Shown: positions 9,013-19,381 of the stretch, one piece after another
How positions within the stretch are numbered: the stretch's first letter is position 1
Layout: each line of letters begins with the position of its first letter
Source: Prasinococcaceae sp. CCMP 1430
Taxonomy: Eukaryota; Prasinodermophyta; Palmophyllophyceae; Prasinococcales; Prasinococcaceae
NCBI GenBank assembly: GCA_013416795.1
Contig: RQSC01000027.1
Span: forward strand, 247,204 to 311,203
Reading direction: 5' to 3'
DNA length: 64,000 nucleotides
Made by a program: the position numbers and the translations under genes
The notes under the pieces: model-generated
Told to the model about the DNA's origin: nothing
Databases searched by the model: none
Seen by the model: only the letters and a program-made list of their open reading frames with translations

Positions 9013-10090
9013 TCACAACCGCTTGAGGCTGCTCTTCTTCCTGAGCAAGACCTTCTTCTGTACCGCGGCCTTCTTCACCGGCTGTGAGGTCACATCCTTC
9101 TCCCCACCGACACCCGCGCCGCCGTCAGCCGTGTTGGCTGAGTTCACCGTCAGCGGCATCTTCTGCGTTTTCGCGGGCTTGGCGTAGATGCTAGTCATCA
9201 GCTTCGCGCGCTTGTTGTACTCCTGCGTGCATGGCGGGCGCTCGAACGAATGGGTGGACGTCGAGACGTGGGCAGAGGCGGCGGGGACGGGGATTGGGGC
9301 ACGCGCGGGACGCGGCGATAGCTCAGTCAGCACGAGGCGGCGCAAGCGCCAGTCGCGCTCAGCAACGAGAGGCGCAAACACGCCATCGCAGCGGGCGCGG
9401 TCCACCCGCACCTCGTAGTCCTCGATGAGCAGTTTGCCAGCCTCGTCGTTGAGCGCCGACTCAGGAAACGGCTCGATGAGCAAGCATCGCACGACCTGGA
9501 AGATGTGGCGCAGCCCATGCGAAGGGTCCCAGTCGCGCTTGAGTGTGTTGACGCAAATGTCGCCTGCCTCGGCCACATTCGGGTGGAAGATCTTTGTCAT
9601 GAAGAAGCCCTTCGGCGGGCTCGCGGGGTAGTCCGCAGGCAGCGCGAGCCTCATGCGGAAGACGCCACCCTCGAACGGAGTGCCCACTGCGAGAGAAAAG
9701 AGCGATCGAGCAGCGACCGACAAGAGCGGCGTGCGCACGGTGCACGGGTGGCACCGCCGTGCCACCGAGACGGGCATGCGCCGGCGACGGCGAGCGCCGT
9801 CAGCAGGACAGTTTGCATCGCGTGGCGGGCGACAAGCGATGCGCTGGCGCTGCACAGCGGCACGCACCGGGCCCTGCAATCACGCCCTGCACGTCGGCGA
9901 CCTTCTCCTCATTAATGACCACCTGCAGGTGCGCACGGCGCGCGTCAGGGCTCGGCACGGGGCGAGGCGGTGCGGGCGCGCGCGCAGCCTCGCGAGGACG
10001 CACCGTGATGCCCTCCGGCGGCGACTCCGACATCTCCTTGAGCTCCTTCATTATCTGCCGCAGCACCTTTGGCTGCAGCTGCTCCGCCAT
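9013..10090 (-). CDS. UBE2S: Ubiquitin-conjugating enzyme E2 S
   Basis: This E2 enzyme in animals extends Lys11-linked ubiquitin chains on substrates of the anaphase-promoting complex. There are four exons on the minus strand: 10090-10004, 9922-9868, 9686-9412 and 9222-9013, giving 208 aa. Joining them restores the family order: EGIT, then [18 protein letters not shown], then [11 protein letters not shown], with HPN at 82-84 and catalytic Cys92 in [10 protein letters not shown]. The junction EDYE/EYNKRAK sits where human UBE2S has ENYEEYAARAR. Two introns begin GTGCGT and one GTGCGG; all end in CAG or GCAG. The C-terminal extension is Lys-rich and ends SSLKRL, like the LRRL-ended tail with which UBE2S docks on the APC/C. 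Length is close to the human 222 aa. It is divergent from ClpP. Confidence 0.92.
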
Positions 10091-10430
10091 GGCTCCCGCT
10101 CCCCCCTAACCCCCCTGCCGCCCGCCCCCTGCCTGTTTGGCGCGAGCGGCGCGCGACGTCAGCGTCGCCACGCGGCGAGGGCGGCCTCTCGCGCGCGCTC
10201 GCGGGGGCGCAAGCACTCAACGGCGCGGCGGGCGCGCGCGAAATTGGGTCGGCGCGGCGCCCGGCCAGCGCCGCGGACCCAGAACGGATGGGGGGAGGGC
10301 GAGCGCCGCGGCGCGCACCAACCAGCGGCGGGGACGCGTACATTGGACAAACGATCCGGTCGGCCACACACGACAAGCAAGCAATCGGCCATCATCATCA
10401 TCATCATCATCTGCCAACAACCATAAATAA
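10091..10430. promoter_or_regulatory. Divergent region between UBE2S and clpP, with CAT/ATC microsatellite
   Basis: This region presumably carries both promoters. An (ATC)7 tract lies at 10391-10411. The clpP frame is open through it and would encode seven His, so part may be coding or 5' leader. The clpP start cannot be fixed here. Confidence 0.4.
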
Positions 10431-11624
10431 ATGCATCCATCCATCATTCCGCCACGCCGGGCACGCTTCTTCCATCCGTTCCGTGGTGCGCCGCGCGCGC
10501 GGCCGCGCGCGGGGACGCTGCTCGCGCGGCGCCGGCCCATACGCGGCGCTCCGCGCGGCGCCGCGCGCGGCCGGCTTCGGCTATGACGAGGCCGCGGCGC
10601 TCAAGGCGGCCGGCAGCTTCGCCAAGGGCGACAACGGCATCTACATGCGCGGCCCGCCCCCCGCGCCCACGCTCGTGCCCAAGGTCGACATGTACGGCGA
10701 CCCCATGAACCTCCTCCTCTCGCAGCGCATCGTCTTCCTCGGCTCGGACGTGAACGACTTCACCGCCGACGCCGTCGTCTCGCAGCTGCTGCTGCTCGAC
10801 GCGCAGGACCCCACCAAGGACATCAGGCTGTACATCAACTCGCCGGGCGGTTCGGTGACTGCGGGTGAGTGACGCGCGCGAACTTACGGGGGTGGGGTGG
10901 GAGGGGGGGGCGAAGGCAGCAAGGGCGGCCGCCCCCGCGCGACGCCGCGCCACGACCGCGGCGCGTGCAACGGCCAAGCCCTAAATGCGCCCATCACCTG
11001 CCATGCGTTTTTTTTTTTTTTTTGGTCGCTCGCCGCTCTCCCCGATACGCGCGCACCTTGCTGCGCCCACGCACAGCGCCCATGGTTTGTGCGCTGACAG
11101 AACCGCGGCCGCCTGCCTCCGCCCGACCCGCCGCGCTTCCCCCCCCGCGCCGTAACCTCTCCACCCGCCCCGCAGGTATGGGTGTGTACGACGCGATGCA
11201 GATGTGCCGCTGCGACATCCAGACTGTGTGCTTCGGCCTGGCGGCGTCGATGGGCGCGTTCCTGCTGTGCGCGGGCACCAAGGGCAAGCGCATGTCGCTG
11301 CCTAACTCGCGCATCATGATCCACCAGCCGCTCGGCGGTGCCAGCGGCCAGGCTGTGGACATCGAGATCCAGGCCAAGGAGATCATGTATCACAAGGCGA
11401 ACCTTAACAACCTCATGAGCTTCCATTCGGGCCAGCCGGTGGACAAGGTGGAGGAGGACACCGACCGTGACCGCTACATGTCGCCCGCGGAGGCGAAGGA
11501 CTACGGTCTGATCGATGTGATCATCGGCGGGGAGGATGGTGTGGTCGCGCCCTACGGCGCGCCCGCCGAGCAGAAGACCAAGAGCGCGTACGTGTCGTGG
11601 GGCCTCGTCGATGACGAGGACTAG
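10431..11624 (+). CDS. clpP: ClpP serine protease subunit, organellar type
   Basis: This is the proteolytic subunit of the Clp protease, nuclear-encoded here and probably plastid- (or mitochondrion-) targeted. Exon 1 ends at 10864 in SPGGSVTAG before a GTGAGT donor. Exon 2 (11176-11624) starts in phase with MGVYDAMQM and has the nucleophile in GLAASMGAF, the His in [10 protein letters not shown] and the acidic residue in the [13 protein letters not shown] segment. The catalytic set is intact, so this is ClpP and not the inactive ClpR. The start is unresolved. The ATG at 10431 is not in frame with the ClpP body and would need a small upstream intron. In-frame ATGs are at 10288, upstream of the His7 tract, or at 10645 and later inside the protein. 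The Arg/Ala-rich segment before GFGYDEAA is consistent with a targeting sequence. Confidence 0.85.
10865..11175 (+). other. clpP intron with T-tract
   Basis: A 311 bp intron with GTGAGT donor and CGCAG acceptor. It includes a homopolymer of about 16 T near 11007-11023, far from the acceptor. Phase 1 splicing restores an uninterrupted ClpP sequence. Confidence 0.8.
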
Positions 11625-12137
11625 AGCGGGGAGGCCGCAGGGGGACCGCTGCGCCGCGGGCGCGCGCTCACACCGAATTGGCGTGCGCTCGCCCTCGCGC
11701 CGGCCCCTGCACCCCGCCCTGCTGCAGCTGCTGTGTATGTAAGACGATCTCGGTTTCGCCCCCGCGCCGCTGCGCTGCCCGCTCGCTGGCCTGACACCAC
11801 CGGCGGCGCCGCGGCCGCGCCCCCGTGGGGCGCCGCCGCCGAGAGCCAGGTTGTGCGCGAGCTCCGCCCAGCCGTGCCGCGGAACCCTGCGCATATCAGA
11901 ACGCACTGCGCGACCGCAAGGGGCATTGCCAATGGAAATGCAAATGCGCCATCAAAATTGCGCGTGGTATCGCAGAACCGCGCGGTGCGCTGCGCGGGCC
12001 GGGCCGCGGGAATTTGATTTGCTTTGCGACGGGTCGAATTTCTTGAAAGATGATGACCGCGCGCGCCGGCGGGAGCAGCTGTTGATGAACGCGGGCGCCT
12101 CGCCGCGACGCCACAGCGTGCGCGCGGCGCGCCCCAG
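11625..12137. other. Intergenic region, clpP 3' end to 3D-protein gene
   Basis: The region follows the clpP stop. TGTATGTAAG at 11733-11742 is a candidate poly(A) element. An AT-richer patch (about 11925-12060) is the least GC-rich part and may belong to the downstream promoter. No gene is recognised on either strand. Confidence 0.4.
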
Positions 12138-13230
12138 GTGCCGCCGGCGGCGGCGGTAGGGACGGGGGTCGAGGGGGCTGCTGCCGCCGCTGCCGCCGCC
12201 GCCGCCGCTGCCGCCGCCGCCGCTGCTGCGATGCCGCCTGCTATGGTGCTGGAGACGCACGAGTACATACACACCACTGCGTACTGCAACTGCGGCCTTT
12301 GCTGCGGCTGGGAGTGGGGCATCACGCTCGGGACGCTGCCCGTCTACCTGCCGCTCTCTTGGAAGCGGCGCGCGTCTGGCCAGCGGTCGGTGCCCTTCAG
12401 GCCGAGGCGTCGGAGGGCGTTGCCCAACGGGAAGGACCACCGTGAGTGCTCGCGCGCGGGCAAGGCCAGGCTTACGCGCGGTGCGCCGCCCGCGCGACGC
12501 CGCGCCTCGCTCTGACGCCGACGCCCTCTGTTGTCCGCCCTGCCTCGCACTCAACCCGCCCTGAATCTCTTGCCCTGGGGCCTTGACAGCATACGAACAC
12601 CGCCTGGATCCGCAGCGGATTTCGGACCACGCGCGAGGTGCGGCCCTTGGACTGGGCATCGGGCTCGCCGGCGGGCTCGGGGCGCTCGCGTGCCGCCACT
12701 CGCTGTTGCCCGGATCGCAGCTGCTGCGCAAGGGGAGCATCGACGTGCTCGCGAAGAGCGCGCGCACGGGCAAGCGCGGGTGGAAGTCGGCCCAGAAAGC
12801 GATCATGCCATACCTGAGCATTGGTGGGGTGGCCGGCACTATCGTCGGCGGCAAGATGCTTCCCATTAGGAAGTACTGGGCGGAGACGTCGCTCGCGGGC
12901 ATGCCCTACACTGGCCACACCGCGACCGGCGACAGGCCGCGGACGCCGCGCCCCGGACTGCTGTCGATACAGTCGCTGCGCTCGCCGTGGACAGTGCCGC
13001 TGCGGATCGTCACCTTCCAGTGGGGAGCGGTGGACGGTACCATCGCAGCCGACACAGACCACCTCCCCTTCGGCACGCGCGTCTTCGTGCCAGGCTACGG
13101 CTGGGGGAAGGTGGCCGATCGCGGCAGCATGGTTGCCGGACCGGGGCGCGTCGACCTTTTCCACTCGTCGCACGAGGCAGCTCTGCGCTGGGGGAAGAAG
13201 TCGATGATGGCCAAGATCCAGTGGGCGTGA
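12138..13230 (+). CDS. 3D-domain (double-psi beta-barrel) protein with a hydrophobic insertion
   Basis: Exon 1 ends at 12441 (GTGAGT donor) and exon 2 is 12590-13230, joined in phase 1. The N-terminal part has a Cys-rich segment, TTAYCNCGLCCGWEWG. The C-terminal part has GTIAADTDHLPFGTRVFVPG, then YGWGKVADRGS, RVDLFHSSH and EAALRWGKK. The three aspartates (AAD, ADRG, VDLF) define the 3D domain, a bacterial fold related to the catalytic core of lytic transglycosylases. In bacterial proteins the Cys segment and barrel are close together. Here about 170 residues with two Gly-rich hydrophobic stretches (GAALGLGIGLAGGLGALA and SIGGVAGTIVGG) lie between them. The start may be 12138, 12231 or 12243; the first would include a poly-Ala run. 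Function in a eukaryote is unknown; cell-wall or polysaccharide remodelling is only a guess. Confidence 0.75.
12176..12229. repeat. GCC/GCT trinucleotide repeat (poly-Ala)
   Basis: About 18 tandem GCC or GCT triplets lie just before ATG 12231. If translation starts at 12138 they encode an uninterrupted Ala run; otherwise they are 5' leader. The reverse strand is also open through it. Confidence 0.85.
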
Positions 13231-14149
13231 GCGCGGCGTCGCTCGTCGGGGGAGGTATTGCACGCCTGCTGCCGCCGCGAGCCAAGCAGGGCCCCGCCTG
13301 CGCGCAGCGCTCGATTCGCAGGGCATGCACCTGTAATACGTGTATTCTTGCGGCCGGCGCGCGGCGGCGCAGCGCATGGCAGCAGGTGGCGCCTCCGAGG
13401 CCTCTGGCTGAGGGCCGGGCGCCGGCACATCGCCGGGTGCACCACGCGCGCGCGCCCGCTCGGTGCGTCCGGCTGCAGCACTCGGCTCGGCGAAACTGCG
13501 CCCGCCGAGGATGTGCGCGCCTGCGCGCTGCGGCCGCGAAGAGGTGCACACGCGCACTGACCGACCGGTCGGCCGCGACCGGGCCGGGCCGGCGGCGCGT
13601 CACCGAACGGTGCGATGAACGCCGCGCAGCGCACAGTCCGACAGTGAACACCCCCCTTAGCCCTCGCGTGCTCGGTCGTAGGTGACGTGGATTCATCACA
13701 CTTTCGATGGATTTGTAGGTTCCAGTCAGGGTGGGTCACGCTGAAGCAAGTAAAAGTACATCCGGCTGCCACCGCGGCGTGGATTCCGTTCTCAGTCAGA
13801 GTCGACCCGCGCGCGCGCGCAGGCGCAGGGCGACGCGGCGCGGTTTTTTTCGCGGCAGCGCGGACGCACTCGCGCGCGACGCGCGCGGCAGCGCCCGCCT
13901 GCCACACGGTGCGCGCGCGCGCGCGACGCACCGGGCAAGGAAGGGTAGCCGCCGTGCCTGAAAGGGGGGGCGCGAGTTCCACGAGGAGGCACGCATTGGC
14001 GCCTCGAGGGGCTGCGAGGGGAGGGCGGGGGCGCTGCGCGCGCGAGCCCGCTGCTCGCCGCCCCGCGAGGCAGTCGTCGCGGAAACGAGAAAAGTGCGCA
14101 GCGCTCGAGCGAGAGATCCTCGCGCGCGCGGAGCAGCGGGCAGGGGAGC
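13231..14149. promoter_or_regulatory. Intergenic region before the FHA-AAA gene
   Basis: This 0.9 kb region holds the 3' end of the 3D-protein gene (TGTAATACGTGTATT at 13332-13346, candidate poly(A) element) and the FHA-AAA promoter. Alternating CG runs occur near 13808-13820 and 13910-13925. No gene is recognised. Confidence 0.45.
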
Positions 14150-17100
14150 ATGGCTCCGTCCAGGGACGGGAAGCGGGGGGAGTTAGAGAGCGCTGAGGAT
14201 GCCGGCGGGCCGTGCGGGACCGCCGCGACGGTGGAGGTCGCCTCCATGACGCGCTCGAAGCGCTCGCCGGAGCCCGACGTGGACGGAGGCGGCGGAGGCG
14301 TGGACGGAGCGGATGCGACAGGCATGGGCCTGGCCGGGACAGCGGCCGAGGTGGAGCGCGCTCACAAGAGGCAGAAGGTTGGAGCGAATGATGGGCTCGA
14401 CCTTCTCACGGGAAGCCCTGCCGACGCGCACCCGGACAACTTGACGCAGATGCGCGTTGACGCGGACTCTGTCTATGCCACTGCCGATGGGCAGCAAGGA
14501 TCTGGCGCCGGCGCCGCGAATGAAAGCGACGAGGTTCAGGCAGCACGGCGTCAGCGCACGCCCACGCCCGCGTCTGAACGAGGCGAAGCAGCTGAGAAGA
14601 ATCGCTGCGAGAGCGCGCGCGCAGACGCGGACAAGTTGCTCCCGAACCAGCTGCTCTCCGCGAGTGTTCTTCCATTACGCGAAGGCGCCGGCGCCGGTGG
14701 GAAATCAGCAGGAGCACCAGCGGCGAAACCCCCGAGGGCGTACGATGGCACGTCAGCCCCCGGTCACCCGTGGGGCAAGCTCGTCTCCTTGAATCCTGAC
14801 CTCCCGAACGAGACTATGTGCGGCACGGCGTACCAGTTCTGGGTTGGCGTCGGCGGTAAGCACGACCTCAAGCTCGACGCGAGAAAGGCCCGGGCGACCG
14901 CGCAGGAACGCTCGCACTTCAGGCTGTGGAGGAGTGGCGACACCGTCTCTCTGGAGTCGTTGATGAGGGCGGCAGTGACTGTCAATGGCCGCAGGAGCAT
15001 GCACAAAGGCGCCACGATCACGCTGAAGGGCGGCGATGAGATTGTGGTCAACTTTGCCGGAGAGGATGAGCCGCGCGCGTACGTGTTCGTGCCTGTCGCG
15101 CTACCGCCCGGCACAGAGGCGCCGTGCCCCAAGAAATTCCTCGCCAAGCGGACGATACCCAAGACCGCACCCGCCGTAGGCGAGGCGCCCTTCGCGAGCG
15201 CGCCGCGGGAGATCGTCGAAGCACACCGCAAGGCAGTTGTCGAAGCACGCAAGGCTCTTGCGGGTGGCAAAGTCGCCACTAGCGTTGCTGACAAGCGCGT
15301 CGACGAACTCGTCGCTCAGCTCGTGGGTACGTGCAAGCAGGAGGCTGGGGTGCATGCCGCAGGAGCTGGCGCACCCAGCGCTGGCGCCTGGCCCGCCCGC
15401 CTCGGCGACGTCCTCCACCATACCGGCATGGACGCGCAAGACATTGCTGGAAAAGTGCGACAGGTCAAGCTGGCTCGGGCGAAGATCGCCGGGCTCAGGA
15501 CGGCCAGCACGGACGCCAGCGGACAGTCCGCCGCCCGGCAAGTGCAAGTCGCCGAGACGGCAGGGACTACGGCTGCCGATGCGAAGCAAGCACCCCCGCC
15601 CCCAGTCGATGCGATGGTTCATGAGGCTGCCGGGTGCAAGGCAACCGAACGATTGGTCGCGGGCGGCTCTACCAGCGAGCCGCACAGACAATCCGGCAAG
15701 GACCCGGCGTCTGTTGCCCCCGAGGATCTCGTTTCAGAGCTGAAAAAGCAGATGGCGATGGACAAGGAGTTGGCAATGGACGCTGACGCACGAGCCGGCG
15801 GCTCAAAGGAACAGAAGAGCAGTGGTCGGGCGGGGACGGAGGCGTTGAGGAAGCTTGTTGAAGCGATGCCCATGGATGCGAAGGCCGAAGACCTTGGGGC
15901 TGTCCTGATTGCCCTCGCCGAAGAGGAAGGGGCGCGGGGAAAGGTGCCCGCTCCTGGACGCATGGCGCCACCAATGAACTTGCAGCCGCCCAGGGACCAG
16001 AGGCTCGTCAACACAATGGCGAATTTGCATGTGGTCAAGGGCGCGAGAGGGCTGAAGGCAGGATCCCGTGGACCTCCGCCTCCACTGCCCATCTTTTCAG
16101 AGCTTCCGAAGGGCGCTGCCGACGCGGCCAAGGCGTGGGAGTCGCCGGGCTTGCTCCCCCGCCTGGAGTCACGCGAAGGTCCGACGCAGGAGGCAATGGC
16201 TACCGTCGATGCCCCGCGGGCTGACAGCGACGCGAAAGAGGAGGAGGAGGAGGAGGAGGAGGAGGCGAAGGACAAGGCCGCGCTTAGAAACAGCATCGAA
16301 GCTAAGCTGTTGGAGCACTACACGTGCGTCGAGAACATCAAGGTATCGCGGGGGAGCTTCCCGTACTCCCACTTGAGCGACGCTGTGTGGACCGCTCTCG
16401 TGCACACGGGCTTCCTGCACATCAACGCCGCCCAACTGAGCGATCACATCGGGCAGTTGCCAACCGCAAACAGCCGCGTCCTGCTCGTGGGGCCGCAACA
16501 TTCGGACCAGTACCTTGTGTCTCTTGTGCAGAGCGTGGCTGCTCAGCTGAAGGCGAACATCCTCACGTTCAACTGCGAGACGGCGCGTGATATGGTGCCG
16601 GCGCCGGCGGTGAGTCGCGGAGCTGCGGACAAAACAAGCCGGGACCCGCCGCTCGGCCGCAGTGAGCGAATGTACGTGAGCAGCCTCGGGGGGGCAATGT
16701 CGCAAGCCCACGCCATGCTACGCGAGTCCTTTGGACTGGCCTCCAGCAGCCGCCGCAGTAGGAGGGACAAGGACCGGGGAGGCGATGATCCGCTGCCCAT
16801 GCTTCGCGGTCTTGTGAGCCTCTCCAACCTGAATCGGCCCAAGGGCGGCGACCGCGAGCGTGGCGGCAGCAGCGAGGGATTTTCCAAGGGGGAACGTGTG
16901 CAGTACAGGGGCGGCGGCAGCAAGCGCGGCCCCTCCGGGGACGTCGCCGCGCCATCAATCGGGAAGACCAAGGCATGGTTCGCAGACATGCCCGCGTCGG
17001 CCAGCAAGGGCCCGAGGCTTGGACAGCGCGGTGAGGTCGTCGTCACTTTCGACGACAACCCCAAACGCGTCGGCGTGCGTTTCGACGCGCGCGTTGCTGG

Positions 17101-19298
17101 CGGCATCGACCTCGGCGGCGCTTGCCCGCGCGGGCGTGGGTACTTTTGCGACACGGTTGACTTGTGTCCGGAGGACGAGCGCGACGAGGAGGAGCGCGGC
17201 GAGGAGGTGGTGCTTGACGCGCTCTTCTCTTTGATCGAATGCAAGGCGAGGGAGGATCCCCTGGTGGTGTGCGTGCACGGCCTTGAGCAGTGGTGCAACC
17301 CCGATTCCACCGAGCGCCTGGTGCACCTGAAGCGCAAGCTTGGGAAGGTCTCTGGGCGCGTCTTCTTCGTGGCTGCCTGCGCGGAGGACTGCCAGCCCAA
17401 GCCAAAGAGTTCCCCGAGCTCGCGTCTGGGCGGATCGAGCAGTCTCATGGAGATATCCTCGCTGCTTGGCGACGGTGGTCCTGGGGGCTCGGTCGAGCGC
17501 GGCGACGGCGGGCGCCTGGCGCGCATGTTGTCGACTGTCTTTCCTCACAAGCTGGTAGTCGGCCCTCCATCGGATGGAACGCTCGCCAGCATATGGACGA
17601 AGGAGCTCGAAGCCGACGCCAAGACGCAGCGCCTGCAAAAGACTCACGCGAGTCTCTGGCGTGTGATGCGGCGGAACCACCTTGAGTGTGCGAGCATGAA
17701 CGAGGTCGACGAGCTTGACGCTGCGATGGATGGGACTGATGCGGAGCGCGTGCTGGCGTGGGCGCTCTCGAAGCACCTGCAGGAACGCGAGGAGGCTGGC
17801 GAGCCACTGCTACCGGCAGCGCAGGTGCGCGCGCTTGCTGAGCACGAGGCGGCCGATTGTGCGGTCGGAGAGCTCGGTGGCGGTGCTGCGGACGGTGCGG
17901 TGGCTGCTGCGGAGGATGCGCAGGCGGTGGGTAGTGCAGCGCCGCGCGGAGGTGTGGCTCCGATGGAGGAGGTTGAGCCTGCCTCCAAGGAGGCTGGCCC
18001 TGCCACGCCGACGAAGGTGGATGCGCGCATGCCCGCGAAGATGCAGTTGCCAGCGGCGTGCATCAATGCCGCCATCGCGCTACTGAAGACAGCGCGGGGC
18101 GAGGCTGAGGGCGGCGCTAGGGGCAAACTTCGAAGCGCCGCACTCGAGAATGAATTTGAGAAGCGCCTGCTGAGCGATGTGATCCCAGCGGAGGAGGTCG
18201 GCGTGCGTTTTGACGACATCGGCGCGCTGGACAAGGTCAAAGACACTCTTAAGGAATTGGTCATGCTGCCGCTGAGCCGGCCCGAGCTCTTCAAGCGTGG
18301 GAGCCTCACGCAGCCGTGCAAGGGCGTGCTTCTGTTCGGCCCGCCAGGCACGGGCAAGACGATGCTGGCACGGGCTGTGGCCACCGAGGCCGGCGCAAAC
18401 TTCATCAACGTCTCAATGTCGAGCATTGCCTCCAAGTGGTTCGGAGAGGTGCGTGGGCGCGTGTCGGCAGCCATTGCGCGTGCGTGCAAGGTTCGCCTCT
18501 GTTGTACACGCATTCTGGGACGCACACGGCGCCGCGCGCTCATCTGTGCCCCCCTGACCTGCCACCCTCGTGCTCCCGCGCGCTGGCACTGTGCAGGGTG
18601 AGAAGTGCGTCAAGGCGCTTTTCTCGCTGGCGAGCAAGATCGCTCCGACAGTCATATTCATCGATGAGATGGACTCGATGCTCAGCAAGCGCGCATCGTC
18701 CTCGAGCGAGCACGAAGCGATGCGCAAGATCAAGAATGAATTCATGAGCAGCTGGGATGGCATGAAGACTCGCTCTGAAGAGCGGGTCATCGTGATGGGG
18801 TGCACCAACCGCCCGCAGGACCTCGACGAGGCAGTGGTGCGCCGTCTGCCGCGCAGACTGATGGTCCCGCTTCCTAACGCTGAAAACCGCGAGAAAATCC
18901 TGCGCATCCAGCTTAAGAACGAGGAGCTCGCGCCCGCGACAGGCGAGGACGAGTTCGACTTTGCCGCGCTGGCCAGGGAGACCAACGACTACTCCGGGAG
19001 CGACCTCAAGAACATGTGCGTGGCCGCCGCGTACCGCCCCATCCGCGAGATAATTGCCGCAGAACGCGCCGCGGCTAAGAAGGACAAGTCACCGGCGGGC
19101 GAAGACGAGGGCGACAAAGACGAGGGCGGCAGCGACGAGCTGCGGAAGCTCAAGATGGATGACTTCATCAAGGCGAAGGGCGAGGTGCCCGCGAGCGTCG
19201 CGGCAGACGCGCCGTCCACCAACGAGATGGAGCAGTGGGCAGCCATGTATGCCAGCGACGGCTCGCGGGAGAGGCAGGTACTCACGTATTTCATGTGA
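14150..19298 (+). CDS. FHA-domain AAA ATPase (plant-type, MSP1/spastin-like AAA core)
   Basis: Two exons (14150-18448 and 18597-19298; GTGCGT donor, GTGCAG acceptor) give about 1,666 aa. After a disordered N-terminus, residues about 200-320 form an FHA-like fold (ERSHFRLWRSGD, then VTVNGRRSMHKG), a phosphothreonine-binding module. Residues about 715-1110 contain a degenerate ATPase-like segment (SRVLLVGPQHSDQYLVSLVQ and DPLVVCVHGLEQW). The C-terminal AAA core has Walker A GPPGTGKT (about residue 1397) and Walker B VIFIDEMDS; the splice junction joins SKWFGE to GEKCVKALF. Arginine-finger region CTNRPQDLDEAVVRRLPRR follows. The FHA, degenerate domain and AAA order matches the Arabidopsis family around At4g02480. 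These are meiotic-clade AAA proteins, and membrane-associated roles are suspected. A poly-Glu run is encoded at 16240-16264. Confidence 0.88.
16240..16264. repeat. GAG trinucleotide repeat (poly-Glu)
   Basis: Eight or so tandem GAG codons inside the disordered part of the FHA-AAA protein, just before the degenerate ATPase-like domain. Confidence 0.8.
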
Positions 19299-19381
19299 GT
19301 CCGGGGTCAACATCCTGGGTGGTGCCAAAAATAAGTACCAGTACATATGTTATCACATACACGCATCTGCAAGTCCGAGCG
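19299..19381. terminator. Shared convergent 3' region with GTAC elements
   Basis: Only 83 bp separate the stops of the FHA-AAA gene and the RecG fusion. They contain AAGTACCAGTACATATGT (about 19333-19350), which reads as TGTACTGGTACTT on the other strand. One element could therefore serve both transcripts. Confidence 0.45.
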
